Shown here: positions 34,541 to 47,134 of the stretch, piece after piece
Numbering within the stretch: position 1 is the first letter of the stretch
How the letters are laid out: the number at the start of each line of letters is the position of its first letter
Origin: Azadirachta indica
Taxonomy: Eukaryota > Streptophyta > Magnoliopsida > Sapindales > Meliaceae
Length of the DNA: 64,000 nucleotides
Direction: 5' to 3'
Assembly (NCBI GenBank): GCA_022749755.1
Contig: CM040447.1
Location: 9,852,087 to 9,916,086, forward strand
Notes under the pieces: model-generated
Database searches by the model: none
What the model was told of the DNA's origin: nothing
The model's input: the letters and a program-made list of their open reading frames with translations, nothing else
Translations under genes and position numbers: made by a program

Positions 34541-36611
34541 TAAGTAAAAGATGCATGTACCATATATGTCTTTACAAAAAATGGTTTAATAGCTGTTAGT
34601 CTTATGATATCAGTTTTGTTTTGATTGGTACTGGTGCTTTTCGCAAGATTATCGAAATCAGTACAGTGAAAATAAGGATGTATGATAGAACTGTTATAAC
34701 ATTGGGTAATGTCTAGTATATTCCTGAGTTGAAGAAACATCTGATTTCCTTGGAAACATTGGATTCTTTAGGTTATAATTTCTCTGTCAAAGATGGATTA
34801 CTGAAAGTTTATAAAGGAGCTCTTGTAATAATGAAAGGAGAAAAAGTTAAGAGCCTGTACAAGTTGCTAGGAGATATTATTTCAAGTGAAGCTACTGCAG
34901 CCACACGTATACAACCAAGCAATGACAATATCGAATTATGGCATATGTAGTTAGGTTATCTCAACGTTTTCAAGTAATGGAAAGCTAAGGTAGAAAACTA
35001 GATTAGCAAAAAGTTAAAGTACATTAGAAGTGATAATAAGATTGAGTATAAGAAAAGTTCCTTTTTAGAGTAAAGAATAAAGGTATTACTCATTATTTAA
35101 TAGGAAAGAAGACTCCGCTGCAAAACTGAGTGGCTAAAAAGAATGAATAGAACATTGATAAAAAGAGCTCGGTGTATGATGCTTAATGCAAGATTGCCAA
35201 AAAATTTTTGGGCAAAAGTAGTTAACACTGCTGCTTAATTAATTGGTCCCCCTGCTCAGCTACAAACTTTAAAGTCCTTAAAGAGGTTTGAACAAACAAG
35301 TCAGTCAACTACACCAACTTACAAATATTTAGATATCCAGTATACATGCACGTATCACATGATGAACATACAAAGTTAGATGCAAAGTCTAAGAACTGCA
35401 TCTTCCTTGGTTACCTAAAAGGTGTTAAAATGGTATATGCTTTGGGATTCAAAATCAAAGAAGAAAGTTAACAGCATAGATGTTGTCTTTAATGAAACCA
35501 ACATGTTGAAGAAAAGAGATTTAGGCAATCTTCCACTAAAAAGCATGATGAGAGATCAATAATTGAGGTGGAGTTGAGATAACAAGCTTCATTACAAGAA
35601 AATCAAAGACCTAACTAATGATCAAGAAGAGCACCGAGAATAGCTATATTTACTTGCTAGAGGCAAAGAAAGGTGCACTACCAAACACCTCTAAGGTATG
35701 GATTTAAAGATATAGTATCATTTACATTATTCTCTAAAATCGATAACTCATTCGATTTCAAAGAAGCAATTCAGTCAAAGGAATTTGAAATGAAGGATCT
35801 TAGAACTACTAAGAAGATCCTTGGCATGGAAATTAACAAAGATAGGAAAGCTAGAAAGTTATGGCTCACTTAGAAGAACTATGTGAAGAAAGTTCTAGAA
35901 AAGTTTAGCATGCTTAATGCTAAACTTATAAAGGTTCCATTAGTAGTAATTTTTTACTGTCTTTAGATCTTTGCCCAAAGATTAAGGATAAGGTGGAGAA
36001 CATAGCTCAAGTCCTTTATGCAAATACTGGAGTATGCCTGATGCACACAATGATATGCACTAGACCACACGTTTTACAAGCAGTCAGTATAGTCGACAAA
36101 TACATGGCAAATTCAAGAAGAGAGCATTGGAATGTAGTAAAGTGGATTTTTAGATATCTTGCTGGCATAATTAATTATGGATTGTTGTATGATCAAGACT
36201 TAGCTTTTAATAAGGTAGTCGGATATGTTGATTCAGACTATACAAGAGATCTTGATAATAGACGATTCGTGATTAGCTATGTTTTCAAGTTTGGAGGAGG
36301 ATTGATTTCACGGATATCTATCCTGTAATCTACAATTGCTCTTTCTAATATTGAAGCAGATTATATGATGACTATTGAAGTAGGAAAAACAACTTTATGG
36401 TTGAAGAGTCTAGTTGAGGGACTTAGTTTCAACCAAGATACTGCTCGATTATAAAGTGATAGTCAAAGTATTATATTTTTGGCTAAGAATAAAGTATTTC
36501 ATGCAAGGTCAAAATATATAGATATTTGATATCACAAGATTAGAGAATGGATCACCTACAAAGAAATCTGTTTGTCGAAGGTCCAAACAAAGGAAAATGC
36601 AGTTAACATAT
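34541..36611 (+). pseudogene. Copia pol relics (protease/pre-integrase, integrase, RT, RNase H)
   Basis: In order: KKHLISLETLDSLGYNFSVK with a GAG-pre-integrase region ending NIELWHM (34729-34947); integrase-derived pieces around 35190-35480 (DEHTKLDAKSKNCIFLGYLK); the RT end FEMKDLRTTKKILGMEINKD (35787); then YANTGVCLMHTMICTRPHVL (36015) and the RNase H region VVGYVDSDYTRDLDNRRFV (36216) with SDSQSIIFLAKNKVFHARSK (36459). Several stops, mostly TAG, and large internal losses (most of the integrase core and RT palm) make it dead. The MULE enters right after AVNI at 36611. Confidence 0.8.
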
Positions 36612-38420
36612 AGGAATTTACCGTGTACCCCTTGTTAGTTCCGAACTTACTATATTTTCTCTCTAATAGATTAAAATGTCCAAAAACTCCTCAGTTGTTA
36701 GAAAGTTTCCGTCATTTTATCAGAAAGTATGTGTTTTTACCAAATTGCCCTCAAGATGTTGACATGTAAAAGGCAATGAAGTTGACAAAATCTAATTCTT
36801 TTTCCTTATATATATTAAATTAAATTAATTAAAAAGCCATTTTCCTCTCTCGTTAACATCTTTTCTCTCTATTTTTATTTGTTTCTCTCAGCACTTTCTC
36901 TTTTGCCAAACAATTGTTCGGTTTGGTGAGGTCCACAAATGCATATTCAGATTTGAATCGTTGGTAAGGCTAAAATTATATGCCAACTAACAGTTCTAAT
37001 GAAATTAAGCAAGTGGTCATCTATTTTCAATTTTAATCGAACAAAGTTAGGAGCTCGAATATATCATCTATTCTCTTCCTTTTTTCCTTTGCTTTTCTCT
37101 TCCATTATTGCTCTTTTACCAGCCATTAATCCCAATACTCTCTTTTTTTATTTAATCTCCAAGCAAAAAAAGTTACGAAAAAAAGTTGGCTTGCTACAAA
37201 AATGTTGGATCATGTTGAAGAATATTGAATAAAATTTACTACCAAAAAACCAAAACCCTCCCTAAGTTAGATGAAAGCAAAGAGAAGCGGATTGCAATGT
37301 CAACCAAGCAAAATAATAGCAGTAAAACTGCAGCAGGAAACCAGCCAAACAAGTAAAAATTTGCCAGCAAGCTGATGCTATAAGCAACAAACAACAACAT
37401 TATAAGAGCCCCACTGACAGCAACCAGCAAAGAATCCAAAAACAGGAGAAAACCAGCAGCAAGCTGCAGTTATAAACAGAAAACTGCAGCAAGATACAGC
37501 CACAACAATAGTAAACTGAAGGGGTTGCAACAAGAGGCAAAACAAAAACATGGCAGCAACAAAGTAAATCCGAAGCAGAGAAGCAGCATCATCAAAATTC
37601 GTTTGCTCTTCTATTTTCGAAGACGAAATGCATGGAAACATGAAGATGGAGCCATTATGACAAAAAACAATCCCCTAAACTCATCTCATTAATCCAATAA
37701 TCATAAAAGCCCTTTCTGTTTCTTTTCAGTTTTGGATTTAGAAGGACAAAAACACAAAGAATCTACCTTATTCTAAACTACTGCAGCAACAACCACAACT
37801 ACTCTATCACAAAACTTAAACACAGAATAAGACATATTTTATTATTAATTAGATTTATTTTTTTAATTACTAAAAATTAAAAAAGGTCACTGTTTCTCTC
37901 GCCAAGTAATTTTGTTTATGTTGCAATGTGCACATGTGATGGTTAATGGAGGAGATTCCATTAAGGAAGCTGTCAAATTTCTTGCACCATCGCCAAAGAG
38001 AAGAGAAGGGAAGAAGCCGTCGAATTTCTCAGCACCATTCGACGAAGAGAAGAAGAAAATATGAGAAAAGAAAACAAAAGAAGAGAAGGGAGAGAAGAAT
38101 AAGAGAGGAATGGCTGACAATGGAGGTTTCGGGGTGCGAAGAGGAGGCTGCAATTTTAGATCTAGGTTTTTTCTTTTAATTCATTTAGTTTTTATATTAT
38201 TTAATCAAAAATGAAAATCTAATTAATAATAAAATATTAATATTTTAAATATTATAGATATCCTATTTTATCTAAGTTAATGTTTATAAAGTTGAAAGGA
38301 CCAAAATGCCCTTAAAAAAAATCAATTTTTTCAGTTATAAGGGAGTTTTTAAACATTTTAATCTAATAAAGGAAAAATATAATAAGTTCAAGATTAATAG
38401 AGAGAAACGGTAAATTTTTC
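36612..38420. mobile_element. Non-autonomous MULE inserted in the Copia element
   Basis: The ends are inverted copies of each other. The left end carries GAATTTACCGT and then, further in, TAATAGATTAAAATGTCCAA; the reversed right end carries AAATTTACCGT and TTATTAGATTAAAATGTTTA. Similarity runs for at least 80 bp. Flanking 9-mers TTAACATAT (36603-36611) and TTGATATAT (38421-38429) agree at 7 of 9 bases, differing by two transitions, as expected of an aged MULE target duplication. The Copia frame resumes directly after it. The inside (about 37300-37830) is unusually rich in CAGCAA-type units and codes nothing I recognise; no transposase. Confidence 0.85.
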
Positions 38421-38572
38421 TTGATATATCAACTAAGTCAGTTCCTTCAGAAAAGTTCAAACATTGCTTGGATTTATTGCAAGTAATCTTATATTGAAAA
38501 AACCAATGTTGGTGTTAGAGGCATTATCAAATTATAAGATATAATAAAAGTAGAAAATTTATCATGGTGAAG

Positions 38573-39203
38573 ATTGTAGGAATTGTGGCTCATTTTCAAC
38601 AAAGAAAGCAGCAAAGTTTGAAGTTGAATGAATTTAAAAGTCAGTGGCGGTGGTTGGCCTCTATGTATATGTAAGTGCTTATCTCAAATTAACTTGATTT
38701 TATTAACATTTTTGGATCTCAAATGGCCTATAAATAGAGGGCTCCCTTTGTTTATAATGGCATCTAAATTTGTGAGAGGGAGAATTGATGGCCTCTATGT
38801 ATAATTGAGGGAGAATTGAGAGAGAGATCAAATCTAAAGAGAAAGAAACGAGCTACAATATTGGTTTTAAGGTTGAAGATGGGGTGATTTTTATTCGAGT
38901 CTCTAATTTTGGAAGATTTATAACTTTTTTTAAATTACCTATAAATTTTAGATTTGGATCCATCTAAATTTGTGAGTATTTGTATATTATACTCAATTCT
39001 GAAATTTTTCTCAATTTGATCTTAATGAAGTATTTCAAATATTCAAGGACGTAGATAATATTTATGAATTTTGTTAAATTTTGGTGTTCTTCACTTTATA
39101 TTGTGGCAAGTTTGTCAATTTTACTATATTTGAATTTTACGATTATTATATTTTAAACTTTGTATTTTTGGAGAAATTATTGGGCTATCAAAGTGCCCAA
39201 CGA
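38573..39203 (+). repeat. 3' LTR of the nested Copia element
   Basis: Starts near attgtaggaattgtggctc after a purine-rich tract (atggtgaag). It aligns with 33017-33498, has a short internal duplication near 38761-38825 and holds the extra ~120 bp missing from the 5' copy. It ends near caaagtgcccaacg. Confidence 0.8.
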
Positions 39204-39204
39204 A

Positions 39205-39395
39205 TGTCTTGCCTCATGTGAATGATGCTGCCCTTGAATTTTTCGACCTAACAAATTAACTCCTCGGAAACAAACTAAATACAGTCATGAATACGTCCTG
39301 AACAAAAGCCACTTGCTGCGGAGATAATATTCTCTACAATATTGAACACAAACGATCGGCCATATTAAAAAACAAATAATTGTTGAATCAATTTA
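39205..39395 (-). mobile_element. LINE reverse transcriptase fragment, upstream part
   Basis: On the minus strand: MADRLCSIL near 39360, ILSPQQVAFVQD near 39330, then HDCI and, in the last frame, GSIIHMRQDI. These are the 'RL…ISPxQxAFVxGR' and 'GG…KxDI' blocks of plant LINE RT. The next LINE residues (KKAFDT) lie at about 33010-32995, across the Copia insertion. Confidence 0.75.
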
Positions 39396-42300
39396 TAGTG
39401 TTCAATTAAAGAACTGATGAATAGGATGATTTTACGTTGTATTATGATTAGATGTTTTATTTCGTGAAGTTAATATTTGAAATAGGCAAAATAGTACCAG
39501 TTTGTTCAATGATTTTTATGTGAACATATTTATTTATTTCTCTAATTTTCTAAAACTACATCCTTACCCTCTACTAGCGCTTTGATCAATATAAATAGTG
39601 GTACAATTTGAAGATTATAAATATTGATAATAGATCCAAGATAATACCCACTTAGAGAAAAGTTGAACAAACGATGATTTTTTCAAGGTTCACTAGGTAA
39701 TAACACAAGAAGCAATATTAATATTAAAAAATATAGTCTACAATAATCACCAAATAATTTCTGGAAGTTGAATTCCTCATTTATAGTTTAGAAATAGAGT
39801 TATTGTAATATACTTTTAGTAAATTAAAACTGAAAATATATGCTTAAGAAAATTTTTCAGATAATATATAATTGGTGAAAATAGCAAAGTATAAATTGAT
39901 TAAGTTTTCAAATAAACTTCTTCTAAAATAAAAATATTATTAAATAAATGATAAATAAACGTATAATTAAAAAAATACCATTAAGATAATATTTGAAGAA
40001 TTTTTACAGGTAAAAACCACGACCATCAGGAGTAACAAGAGAAAAATTCGCTACGCATTCGTAGAAATGATTCCTCACCCACAAGTCTCAATTACACACC
40101 AATCGTAATGTACCTTACTGTTTCTCTGCATGGATCCTTTGAGTAATGAGTATTATCCCCTATCTTAATACAACTTACTGTTTCTTTCCCTAAAATTTGC
40201 CAACTCCACATATTAGTGCCTAATTTTAATAGGCCTCGCTCTCATTAAAAACAAATCACTTTCAAAAATTTTTAAATATAAATAATAACCTATCTTTTCT
40301 AAAAACAATATTTACTTTCTCCTGTATATATAATCTAAATTTCACCTTCAAGAAATTAAATCATGTAAGAAAATTACATTTTTCTTATAACAAGAATCTC
40401 TCAAAGTAAGAAAATTGATAATATGAAATCGACAAAGATACCTACAAAAATTTCGACTATGATTCTTTATATTAATCAGAGAAAAGAGTCAAATATAAAA
40501 CAGACTATAGTGTGAAAGTTATACTTTGTTTGATTAATTATCTACTATATGTAGAGATATCGACTGGTTCAACTGTCGTATTATTTCTTTTGTCAGGTTT
40601 GAATGATAGTTACCTAATTTCCACAATGACAGCGTTTGAAAAATATAAGTAATTGTTATGGGCGGCCAACTGAATATACACGAACAAGTAAAAGAACAGA
40701 AGAAAATACAAAATTTAGATCCCTTTGCTTCAAAAATGTCTATACATGAATGAGTTTAAATTTGAAGTAGTCCTACCAAAAGTTATGTTTCAGGGCATAT
40801 ATATAAATAGATCTTATATATCTTGCGGAGAAGTTTATATTTTTTAAAATATGAATTTGAGTACGTCTAAGGAAACTAGATGTTTAAATAATACTATTTT
40901 AGGTAAATCAATTATCATCTTCCATATTAAAATTTGCACAAATTTTTTCGAATTTATATTTAATTCACATTTGCATACATATATATATATATTTATGTAT
41001 AAAAGAATGATCAACAACTCTTAATCTTACACATTTTTTTGCTGTCACTTATAAACTATTGAATATATACATTTTTAAAGATTGAGATTTTATTTCATAT
41101 ATAAATTAATTATGAAGTATTAATTATATATTTTTGATTGTATGTTTAATCACTAAAAATATATAAATATAATAATTTACAAACGACCTAAAAAATTGTA
41201 TAAAATTGGAATGTTCATAATCCAACTACTTACAAATAATTTAAAAATTTTTGTAAAAAAATTTTCTCTAATCCTTCCTCGTATATATAGCATTGAAACC
41301 ATCGCAATAAAAATAGTCGAAATTTTTAATCAGACAAAAGTATATATCAATACATAGTAAACGGTGAGTATTGGTTTATCCCTTCTATAAATAACGAAGA
41401 GTAACTGAACTGGAATCCAGCCTTGACGAATTCATTTAACAAACTAAGCTGATTTCAATCTCTAGCATTAATTGGCCAGCCCCCCACAAGGTCATATTGA
41501 CCCTTTAATGAATATATATATATATATATATTTTTATTACTGCAAGAAAGATAATTAAGTTGCATTAAATGGTTAATATGGTCTTGTGTGGGAATGGTAC
41601 CAATGCCCTTTCAATGCAATAGCAAGCTAGGAGACAAATGGATGCTTGCCAATTACTTTAATTTAAGGTATATAATATATATATATTTCTTTCTTTCTTC
41701 TCCTTTTATTTATTTTTATTTTTTTTATTAACTGATAATTATAAAGATATGGCATTTAAATAACATCACACACAAATGTGTAATTTTATATTTGAGTATT
41801 AATCAAATATCCAAATGTTTACTTTTATTTCTATTTTATCTCTAGAAAATAAAAATACAGGTCTACTTTATTTATTTAAATATTAATAGACCAATCCTAC
41901 CCTGTTAAATTTATAGGAGAGTATGAATGAGGATCCAAATAAAATATAAAGTTGGGAAGGCCTTCTCGTTCCCCACCTCACACAGCCTCATTTCCATCCT
42001 TAATAGAAATTGTATTAAAAAATAAAATTAATCCACTTAAGTTATTATCAACACTATAATTTTAATTAAGAGTGAGTAGGTTGATTTAATTCAATTTTTG
42101 CCGATATTAAATTATACTGAAAATTTTGGTGCTTTGTTTTTTGGTACTGAATTGGGCTTAATATAGATATGAAATCGAACTAAAATTGAATAGATCAGTT
42201 TCGACTTTTAGTACTAAATTTTTCCAAGTTTTTAATTTAAAAAATAAGAAAATACTTTTTTTAATTTTTAAGAAAATTAGACAATTTTAAAGCATGAAAG

Positions 42301-42879
42301 TATATAAATTAAATAACATGCAAAACTAATTGAAGAGACCCTAATATAAAATAGAGTAAAAAATAGTTAAACTCTATTTTTAAAAATAAATATCAAGTAT
42401 ATCTCTAAACCAAAAAATGACGTAAACACACCTCTAAACCATTTATCAACAGTATCTCTTTTGTATTTTTTCTATCACAGTTAAGATTTGACTAACTTTA
42501 ACTGGAAAATGACATAAATACCCATATGACCTATGTTTACCAAATCCAAAAATTAAACAAGCTCAGCATTCCGTATCAAAAGTGAAAACATAATTAATTT
42601 CTAAAATATTATCACAAATTTCTTATGAAAAATTAAATATTTCATTCCGTAGAAGTTGTCAGTTTTTATTTGGACAATCTTTTACCATCGGTTGCCTATA
42701 GACACTATTCTTTATTGGTGTTTCTCCAAACTTAAGGGCTATATGTCACTTTTTCAAATAATATTACCATATTTGTAACATAAACGGACAGGGCAATGAT
42801 CAGTTACTCGTGTGTTATCACGTATATATAGAGGCATTAAATTGAAGCAAAATATATAGGAATTATATTATAAAATTAT
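39396..42879. other. AT-rich intergenic region downstream of the GDSL gene
   Basis: About 3.5 kb with no supportable gene. Contains (AT)n runs at 40979-40990 and 41514-41531. Around 42375-42440 and 42700-42760 there are sequences reminiscent of MULE terminal repeats (acacacctctaaacc; agggctatatgtcac), but I could not pair them convincingly. The last bases up to 42880 should include the GDSL gene's 3' UTR. Confidence 0.45.
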
Positions 42880-45800
42880 TTATATTTGAGCCATTTCTTT
42901 GACATTGATTGGATAGCAATCTGAAGTTCCGCCAGAATAAGCTCTTCGGGCAACGATGTGATTAAAAGCTTGGCTTGGATGGTAAGCATCCCAGAAGATA
43001 TATTGATCTCTGTTAAAGCATGGTATTGAAAATGGAAGGCAAGTTATTTGCCCTCTATTTCTTCCAATCCCACAACAACCTCTATCTGTCACACTAAATC
43101 CTGCAGGTGCAACATAAATAATATGTGTTAACATATATTAAAGATTTTATATATAAATGTTCTCCTGTTCGAACTTATGAATTTTATTAAAAATTCAAAT
43201 GCCAATATGATCAATCAAATCTACAATTTAGTCAATCAGATTGTGAAATTTAATTGGTCAGATCTGCAAATTTGGTTAATCGAATGTTAAAGAATCCATT
43301 TACCAAATTGTAAATCTGATCAATCGAATGTAATTAACTAAATTTGATTGATTGATTTTTAACATTAAAATATTCAGACAAGAGAATGATTATATAAAAA
43401 TATACCAAAATGGTTTTGCTTATCTTACTTATCTTACCCCTAACACATAACTCAAACTTGATATTCTTAAATTATTCTGAATTTAAGTAATAGTAAAAAG
43501 TAAGGAAATAATATTTTGCTGGTTAAATTTTCTACTCTGATGTACAACAAAAGGCGTTGGTATTACTTACCATAAGAATCAGGATTATTAAGTATTTCGG
43601 TGAAAAGTCCGTAAGTGTTGCCATAAAGAAAAGTTGAATTGGAGTTGGAGTGATTAGAATTGAGTTGATCAACAAGAGATAAGAGCCTATTGTTGAATGA
43701 TAGAGCCATATCGTTGACATAAGATACACACTTCCCAGGAGGGGCGATCCCTGTGGCTATTTGGTTTGGCATGCAACCCAACGGCCCAATTCCTGCCAAC
43801 AAAAACTTTCTCAACCCTAAATTGTACAACTCCTGCAATATCACAATTGCAAACAATTAATGAACTCTTTTCCTATGTAGACATTTGCATTGTTTAAAAT
43901 AGACATTTAATGTAAGTCAGATGTAATTTTTTTTTTTTATGAGACTTAGATTTAGGGGTTTTTTTTTTTTACTTAAATTTGAATAATTTTATTTAAATAT
44001 TTAAGAATTGTTTGGTTTTTAACTTATATCTAAAAATTGTTGAAAATGTATGAATGCAATTAAGTGAAAAATTTTCACTTAAATCAAAATAACTAAATTA
44101 ATATTTAAATAAATTAAACTTTTATTTTTCAATAATACTCTTACTTTATTATTAACATTTATATATTTCAACAACTTAACATAATATTATCAATTTTTTT
44201 TTTAATATATATGTTAGCATACTAGATTTAAATTTTTTATTTTTACAAGAACAAATAATTAAACATTTATATTCAGACTTTTAAGGTAAATATATATATA
44301 TCAATTAAATTCAAATTTTAATTAATTCAGATTCAATCATGTTCAGATTTCAAACAAAAAAATAAATACTATCTTATACTAAATTCATATTTTAAAAAAT
44401 GTAGACTGAAAATATTATGCAAACAATATGTAAGAAATCTTCCTACCATGATATGGGTAGTGTAGTGATGAATGAGAAGATCAGCATATTGTTGAGGGTT
44501 GTAAGTAGAGCTGGTGGAATAAACAAAAGGAATGAGATAATTGTTGATGTAGTCATTGTTACCAAGATTCATCACAACTAATGATTTTTCCAAGTGCTGT
44601 TGTAATTTTCTTTCATCAATTATGATGTTTTTCAGTTGCCCCAATGTTGATTTAAAATTCTCAACCTGTTGGCTTAAGCTAAACCGATCTCCCTGCAGAG
44701 AAGTGTCACATTAATTAATAATTTATCTAATTAATTGTGTTAAATTGATAAATAATTATATTAAAAATGAATTCATAAAATAATTAATCACTAGATTTTT
44801 TCCAGACTCATCCAGGATCCCTGCTGCTGCTGAAGCATAATTGACTCCCGTAAGAATGTCTCTTCTGTCTGTGAAGGTTGTTGCAAATGGTGGAAGAAGA
44901 GGAAGGCCTAATAAATCTCCTGCAAATGCATTAAGAATCATGCTTTAAGAAAACATTATTGAGATACAACCAGAAAAAGAAAAAATTAATAATTATTTAT
45001 CATTGAAAATTTTACCTAAAAACTGAAATTTTTATTAGGTAAACTTAAAGATTTGTTTAGAATTGTGGTGTTTTTTATTTTTTCGCATTTTTAAAGTCTA
45101 AATAGTTAAATTTTTTTATTAATAAACATATTTAATAATCATCAAATATTTTTTCTCATTTAAGAAAATTTCTCCTCCAAAAAAATTCATGTGAGAGAAG
45201 CAAAATCAACTATATACACTATCTTTATATGGACATAGTTTAAATTTAATAAAAGATAAAAGAGGGAAGGTTTATATTATAGCAGAAATTTCAAATATAA
45301 CTTCAAACCTCAAACAAAAGAAAAGCACATTAAACGTAGCTGCAATTATACTTTGGAAATATGACCGTTACCTTCTTAATATATCTCTATTATTCTGACA
45401 TATCCAAAAACTCCTTTGGAGTTAAATTTTTAATTAATTTGTAAGTAATTTAACCATTTTCCAATTTAGGTTAAATTTGGGTCCACCTGATCTAAATATA
45501 ATTTTTCACTTATCTTCCTATTGTTTGGAAACATCTATGAACCCCTTAAGAGTTAAATTTTGATTTAATTTTAAATAAATTGACAATTTTACTCTTAATA
45601 AATCAACTTTCAAATTAAATCTTAATATGAATATAAACTTATATATGGATCACAAATAACTCAATTTGATCGCAGAATCATTTCCTGAGCGACAATACTT
45701 TGTACTGTCTTAAAATATTTAGATAATAAAAAACAATTTTTTTTTCTTTTTTTTTGATATGAATGATAAAAAAATTAGAAATTAAAAGAAAAAATGATAA

Positions 45801-46062
45801 AGAGAGAGTTACCTAGAAAATCAATGATGGTTTTTCCATTACAGAATCTCCCAGTTGGGCCAGCAAAGAAATCAATACCATATGGGACGTAGTTCGCTTT
45901 GGCTAAAGAGCTCAAATAATTATTGTTTCCACAATCAACCAAGGAATCTCCAAATACAAACATTGCCGGAAACTGTTGTCCAAAAACAACTTCATTATTG
46001 CAGGAAACAGAAACAAACAAGGTAATGCATATAATTCGAATTATGACCCATGGCTTTCCCAT
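42880..46062 (-). CDS. GDSL-type esterase/lipase (SGNH hydrolase), secreted
   Basis: Five minus-strand exons with GT/AG borders: 46062-45813, 44919-44792, 44692-44447, 43832-43571 and 43100-42880, giving 368 aa. I start at the ATG at 46062 (MGKPWVII); the in-frame codon six bases upstream is GTG. Residues 1 to about 28 form a signal peptide. Block I FVFGDSLVDCGNNN holds catalytic Ser40. Block II is GVNYASAAAG (108-117, glycine of the oxyanion hole). Block III is NLGNNDY with Asn172. Block V WDAYHPSQAF carries Asp333 and His336. The four SGNH residues are present and length is normal for the plant family. GDSL lipases hydrolyse esters of lipids, cutin or other wall and seed compounds; the substrate cannot be inferred. 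A TATA-like TTTATAAGG lies about 40 bp upstream of the ATG, perhaps too close to be the true one. Confidence 0.94.
43890..44400. repeat. Degenerate fold-back-like insertion in GDSL intron 3
   Basis: The intron between exons 3 and 4 includes gtttggtttttaacttatat and attcagattcaatcatgttc. These resemble the outer and inner parts of the arms of the fold-back at 5307-6755. They look like remains of a related element, but the arms are too worn for me to draw boundaries. Confidence 0.35.
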
Positions 46063-46449
46063 CTTCACAATGGAAGTAGTGCTTTCGTTTTCGGTCCTTA
46101 TAAAGGGAGATGGAATACTGCTTTTCTCTTAGAAAAAAGTACAGAAAAAAGGAAAACAAAAAAAGAAGAAAGAATATGGTTTTGATGAATCAGCAATAGT
46201 TAATAATTCAGTTTCTTGCTTTTTTAGCACGCACGTTTCTTCTCCCACTTGCTACTTTACTGAGTGTTAGTTGAGGATTTTGGGGAAGTTTTCTCCATAC
46301 CCTCCTCTCTCTACGTATGATATCAAACGTTTCCCGTTCAATAAAACATCACATAATACTCGTTTGAATAGTAAAAAAGAAATTGAAGAATAATAAGAAA
46401 GTATCTAAAAGAATGAATTATCTTTTAATATAAATATATTAATTTAGGT
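46063..46449. other. Upstream region of the GDSL gene
   Basis: Likely promoter of the minus-strand GDSL gene. The TATA-like element described there is at about 46098-46106. Overlapping plus-strand frames here are shadows. Confidence 0.4.
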
Positions 46450-46655
46450 ACAAGTGTCAGTTAGTTCAATTGATAAAATATTTTGGGTGATGTGAGGAGT
46501 TTGAGGTTCAAACCTTACTCACATAGTGTTATGGAGGATTTGGGTTATTTTCTCTTATATAATAATAGCTCTGTAAATAATGTATCGTTGATACCAATCT
46601 TCTTAATTTTAGTTAAAATTCTAATTTCTTTTGGCATTAGTTTTTTTTTTTTTTG
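46450..46655 (+). mobile_element. tRNA-derived SINE
   Basis: An A-box-like ttagttcaattgataaa (about 46461-46477) is followed by a near-consensus B-box GGTTCAAACC (46505-46514). The body ends in a T-run at about 46641-46654, as Au-type plant SINEs do. Confidence 0.6.
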
Positions 46656-47134
46656 TATACAAAGACTTATATTATGTATATAATTTTTCACAGTATAAAT
46701 ACGTTAATTTATTTCTCTAACAATTAGAGCCAAATTAAAAATTTTCCAAACTATTCTTTTCAGCTCGAAGATTTTTATGACTTTCTTATTCGTGCTTACA
46801 TCAATGTCACACACCACCATCTCATAAACCACCCTCATGGCATTAATTTCTTGATTTTTACTCTTTTTCACTCACTCTAAACTCAAATTTTTTCATGATA
46901 TCTTGATTATCATTGACACACATCACCAATAAGTCATCTTTAACTTCGATATCATTAAAAGTTCAATTAGACAATATAAGAAAGGGGAGTAAATTAGATA
47001 TTCAAAAGTTTAATAAACTAAGTATGCAATTTTTATACCAAATTTCATTACATGATATCAATTTGTAAACTTATTTAAGTGTGAAAAAAATTCTCTTTTT
47101 TCTCTTCTTTTTTTTCTTACATACTTGTTAATTT
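46656..47134. other. AT-rich spacer
   Basis: No gene or element recognised. Confidence 0.45.

Larger units (their letters stand above)
33017..39203 (+). mobile_element. Copia-type LTR retrotransposon, degenerate, inserted in a LINE and itself carrying a MULE
   Basis: Two related LTRs bound the element (about 33017-33498 and 38573-39203). A primer-binding site resembling initiator tRNA-Met (tgtattagagcca, against TGGTATCAGAGC) follows the 5' LTR at 33500-33512. Gag, protease, integrase, RT and RNase H relics follow in Copia order. The last Copia codons (TKSVPSEKFKHCLDLLQVI) resume at 38431 after the 1.8-kb MULE. The outer flanks belong to one LINE reading frame on the other strand, so this element interrupted it. 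A shared aatg at the two borders may be what is left of its target duplication. Confidence 0.85.

Noticed and set aside
37887..38179. Overlapping frames of 88 and 77 codons in the nested MULE
   Set aside because: Arg/Glu/Lys or Ser/Phe-rich products of a purine-rich subterminal region; no homologue recognised.
46062..46068. GDSL start two codons upstream (46068)
   Set aside because: The codon at 46068 is GTG; the first ATG in frame is at 46062.
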